From contig JASLBO010000053.1 in assembly GCA_030146605.1 (NCBI GenBank), forward strand, positions 1-7,369: a DNA stretch of 7,369 nucleotides, given 5' to 3'. The position numbers were made by a program, and so were the translations under genes. Below, piece after piece: positions 6,544 to 7,369 of this stretch (position 1 is its first letter; each line of letters starts with the position of its first letter). The stretch is from Sphingomonas sp. GTDB lineage: Bacteria; Pseudomonadota; Alphaproteobacteria; Sphingomonadales; Sphingomonadaceae. A model generated the notes under the pieces. That model ran no database searches. It worked only from the letters and a program-made list of their open reading frames with translations, and was not told the origin of the DNA.

Positions 6544-7369
6544 GGGCGGCCAGGCTCGCTTCACGAGTGGCGTCCGCGTTGTGGCCCTCGACAAGGTCGC
6601 TCACCGCGCGGACCCGCACTTGCGCGGCCCGGCCGGGCATATAGCTCAGGAACACTTCATCGACGTCCACGATCTGCACCTTATCAATATCGCCCCCCGC
6701 CGCCGCCACGCGCGCGCGCGCCTCGTCGGACAGCTGCGCGATCACCGTCGCGCGCGGCACCTTGTCATAGCTGACGAGCTGCTCGACCTGCGCGCCGATC
6801 TGCGCGATCGCCGCCCCCACTGCATTGGCCACCCCCGCATGCGGCGGACGGATCACGTTGGCAGCACCTTTGAGCGTATCGGGAATCAGGAAATTGCCCC
6901 CGCCCACGGCGAGAATCGTCACGTCCCCGCGGGCGGTCTTCATGCGATCCACGGTTTCGGCCAGCATTGCCTGTATCCGCTGCCAGACCGTCTGCAGCAC
7001 CGCGTCGCTCAGCCCGGGCAACCGCGCCCGATCGCCGAAATCCGCCCGACCGGTGGCGACCGCGACATCGCTCGTCGTCAGCGTGCCCCCGCCGAACAGC
7101 ATCGCATCCTCGGCGATGCGGAAGCCGACCGAATCCGGACCGACCCGCAGCGCACCCGCGTCGAGCACCGCCGCTTCGTACAGTGTCGGATCGAGATGCA
7201 CCCGCGTGCCCCCGCCCAATCCGATCGCGAGGATATCGGGCATGCGGAAATTGGTGCGCACCCCGCCGATATCGACCGCGATCGAGGATTCGCGCGGAAA
7301 ACCGTTGGTCAGCACGCCGACATCGGTGGTGGTGCCGCCGACGTCCATCACGATCGCGTCGCTGACGCC
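6533..7369 (-). CDS. Hydantoinase/oxoprolinase-family protein (HyuA-like), N-terminal part off the right edge
   Basis: The C-terminal 278 residues of a protein of the hydantoinase A / 5-oxoprolinase superfamily, whose members use ATP to open hydantoin, N-methylhydantoin or oxoproline rings. The frame is open to the last base, so the start and the N-terminal domain (with its own nucleotide-binding motif) lie outside. Visible features, numbered from the edge, are VMDVGGTTTDVG (7-18), the nucleotide-binding loop of the Hydantoinase_A domain; GLGGGTRV (50-57); TLTTSDVAVATG (96-107); ILAVGGGNFLIPD (152-164); and HAGVANAVGAAIAQIG (177-192). The chain ends soon after this core, so it resembles the shorter single-domain members of roughly 500 residues found next to DUF917 genes rather than long fused oxoprolinases; this is inferred from the C-terminus alone. 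No separate HyuB gene is visible. It overlaps the DUF917 start by 11 nt, so the products may act in sequence or as a complex. Substrate unknown. Confidence 0.9.
   Translation of the reverse strand, partial: GVSDAIVMDVGGTTTDVGVLTNGFPRESSIAVDIGGVRTNFRMPDILAIGLGGGTRVHLDPTLYEAAVLDAGALRVGPDSVGFRIAEDAMLFGGGTLTTSDVAVATGRADFGDRARLPGLSDAVLQTVWQRIQAMLAETVDRMKTARGDVTILAVGGGNFLIPDTLKGAANVIRPPHAGVANAVGAAIAQIGAQVEQLVSYDKVPRATVIAQLSDEARARVAAAGGDIDKVQIVDVDEVFLSYMPGRAAQVRVRAVSDLVEGHNADATREASLAAHAH

Noticed and set aside
6543..6594. DUF917 start at TTG 6594
   Set aside because: It adds 17 residues unlike the family N-terminus and deepens the overlap with the hydantoinase gene; ATG 6543 gives the normal beginning.
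5464..6774. A 436-codon plus-strand open frame
   Set aside because: Antisense to the DUF917 and hydantoinase genes, low-complexity Arg-rich product and no family features; a composition artefact.

Overview
The window is high-GC DNA packed with protein-coding genes. It is rich in CGATCG-type words, strongly biased to G/C at third codon positions, and has very short intergenic gaps. This fits an alphaproteobacterium, most plausibly a sphingomonad (Sphingomonas or Novosphingobium type). That placement is an inference from composition and gene families; there is no rRNA or marker gene to confirm it. I see no tRNA, rRNA, insertion sequence, CRISPR array or phage gene. The longest stretch without a gene is about 86 bases.

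Layout, left to right. (1) Three minus-strand genes read leftward from about 2906: an aldehyde dehydrogenase, a short-chain dehydrogenase/reductase (SDR) and an IclR-family regulator cut by the left edge. The spacing (SDR start just after the dehydrogenase stop, then a 72-nt gap to the regulator) suggests one operon. (2) A compact, relatively AT-rich divergent regulatory region (2907-2992) carries a promoter candidate in each direction, an imperfect tandem repeat and a strong ribosome-binding site. (3) One plus-strand gene (2993-4189) encodes a family III (CaiB/BaiF) CoA-transferase. (4) Three tightly overlapping minus-strand genes enter from the right edge: a hydantoinase/oxoprolinase-family protein (N-terminal part missing), a DUF917-family protein and an NCS1-type cytosine/purine-like permease. 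The permease gene meets the CoA-transferase tail to tail with a 30-base overlap.

Taken together this looks like a small-molecule catabolic locus made of two modules. The left module can be read as an oxidation-then-activation route: the SDR could make an aldehyde, the aldehyde dehydrogenase would make the acid, and the CoA-transferase would activate it to a CoA thioester, under control of the neighbouring IclR regulator. The right module pairs uptake by a nucleobase-type permease with two enzymes typically linked to hydantoin or thiohydantoin-like heterocycles. Whether the modules serve one pathway is not shown by the sequence; no substrate can be named. All individual families are known. The more unusual points are the architecture of the divergent regulatory region, the combination of modules, the convergent gene overlap, and substitutions in cofactor-binding motifs of the SDR and the aldehyde dehydrogenase.
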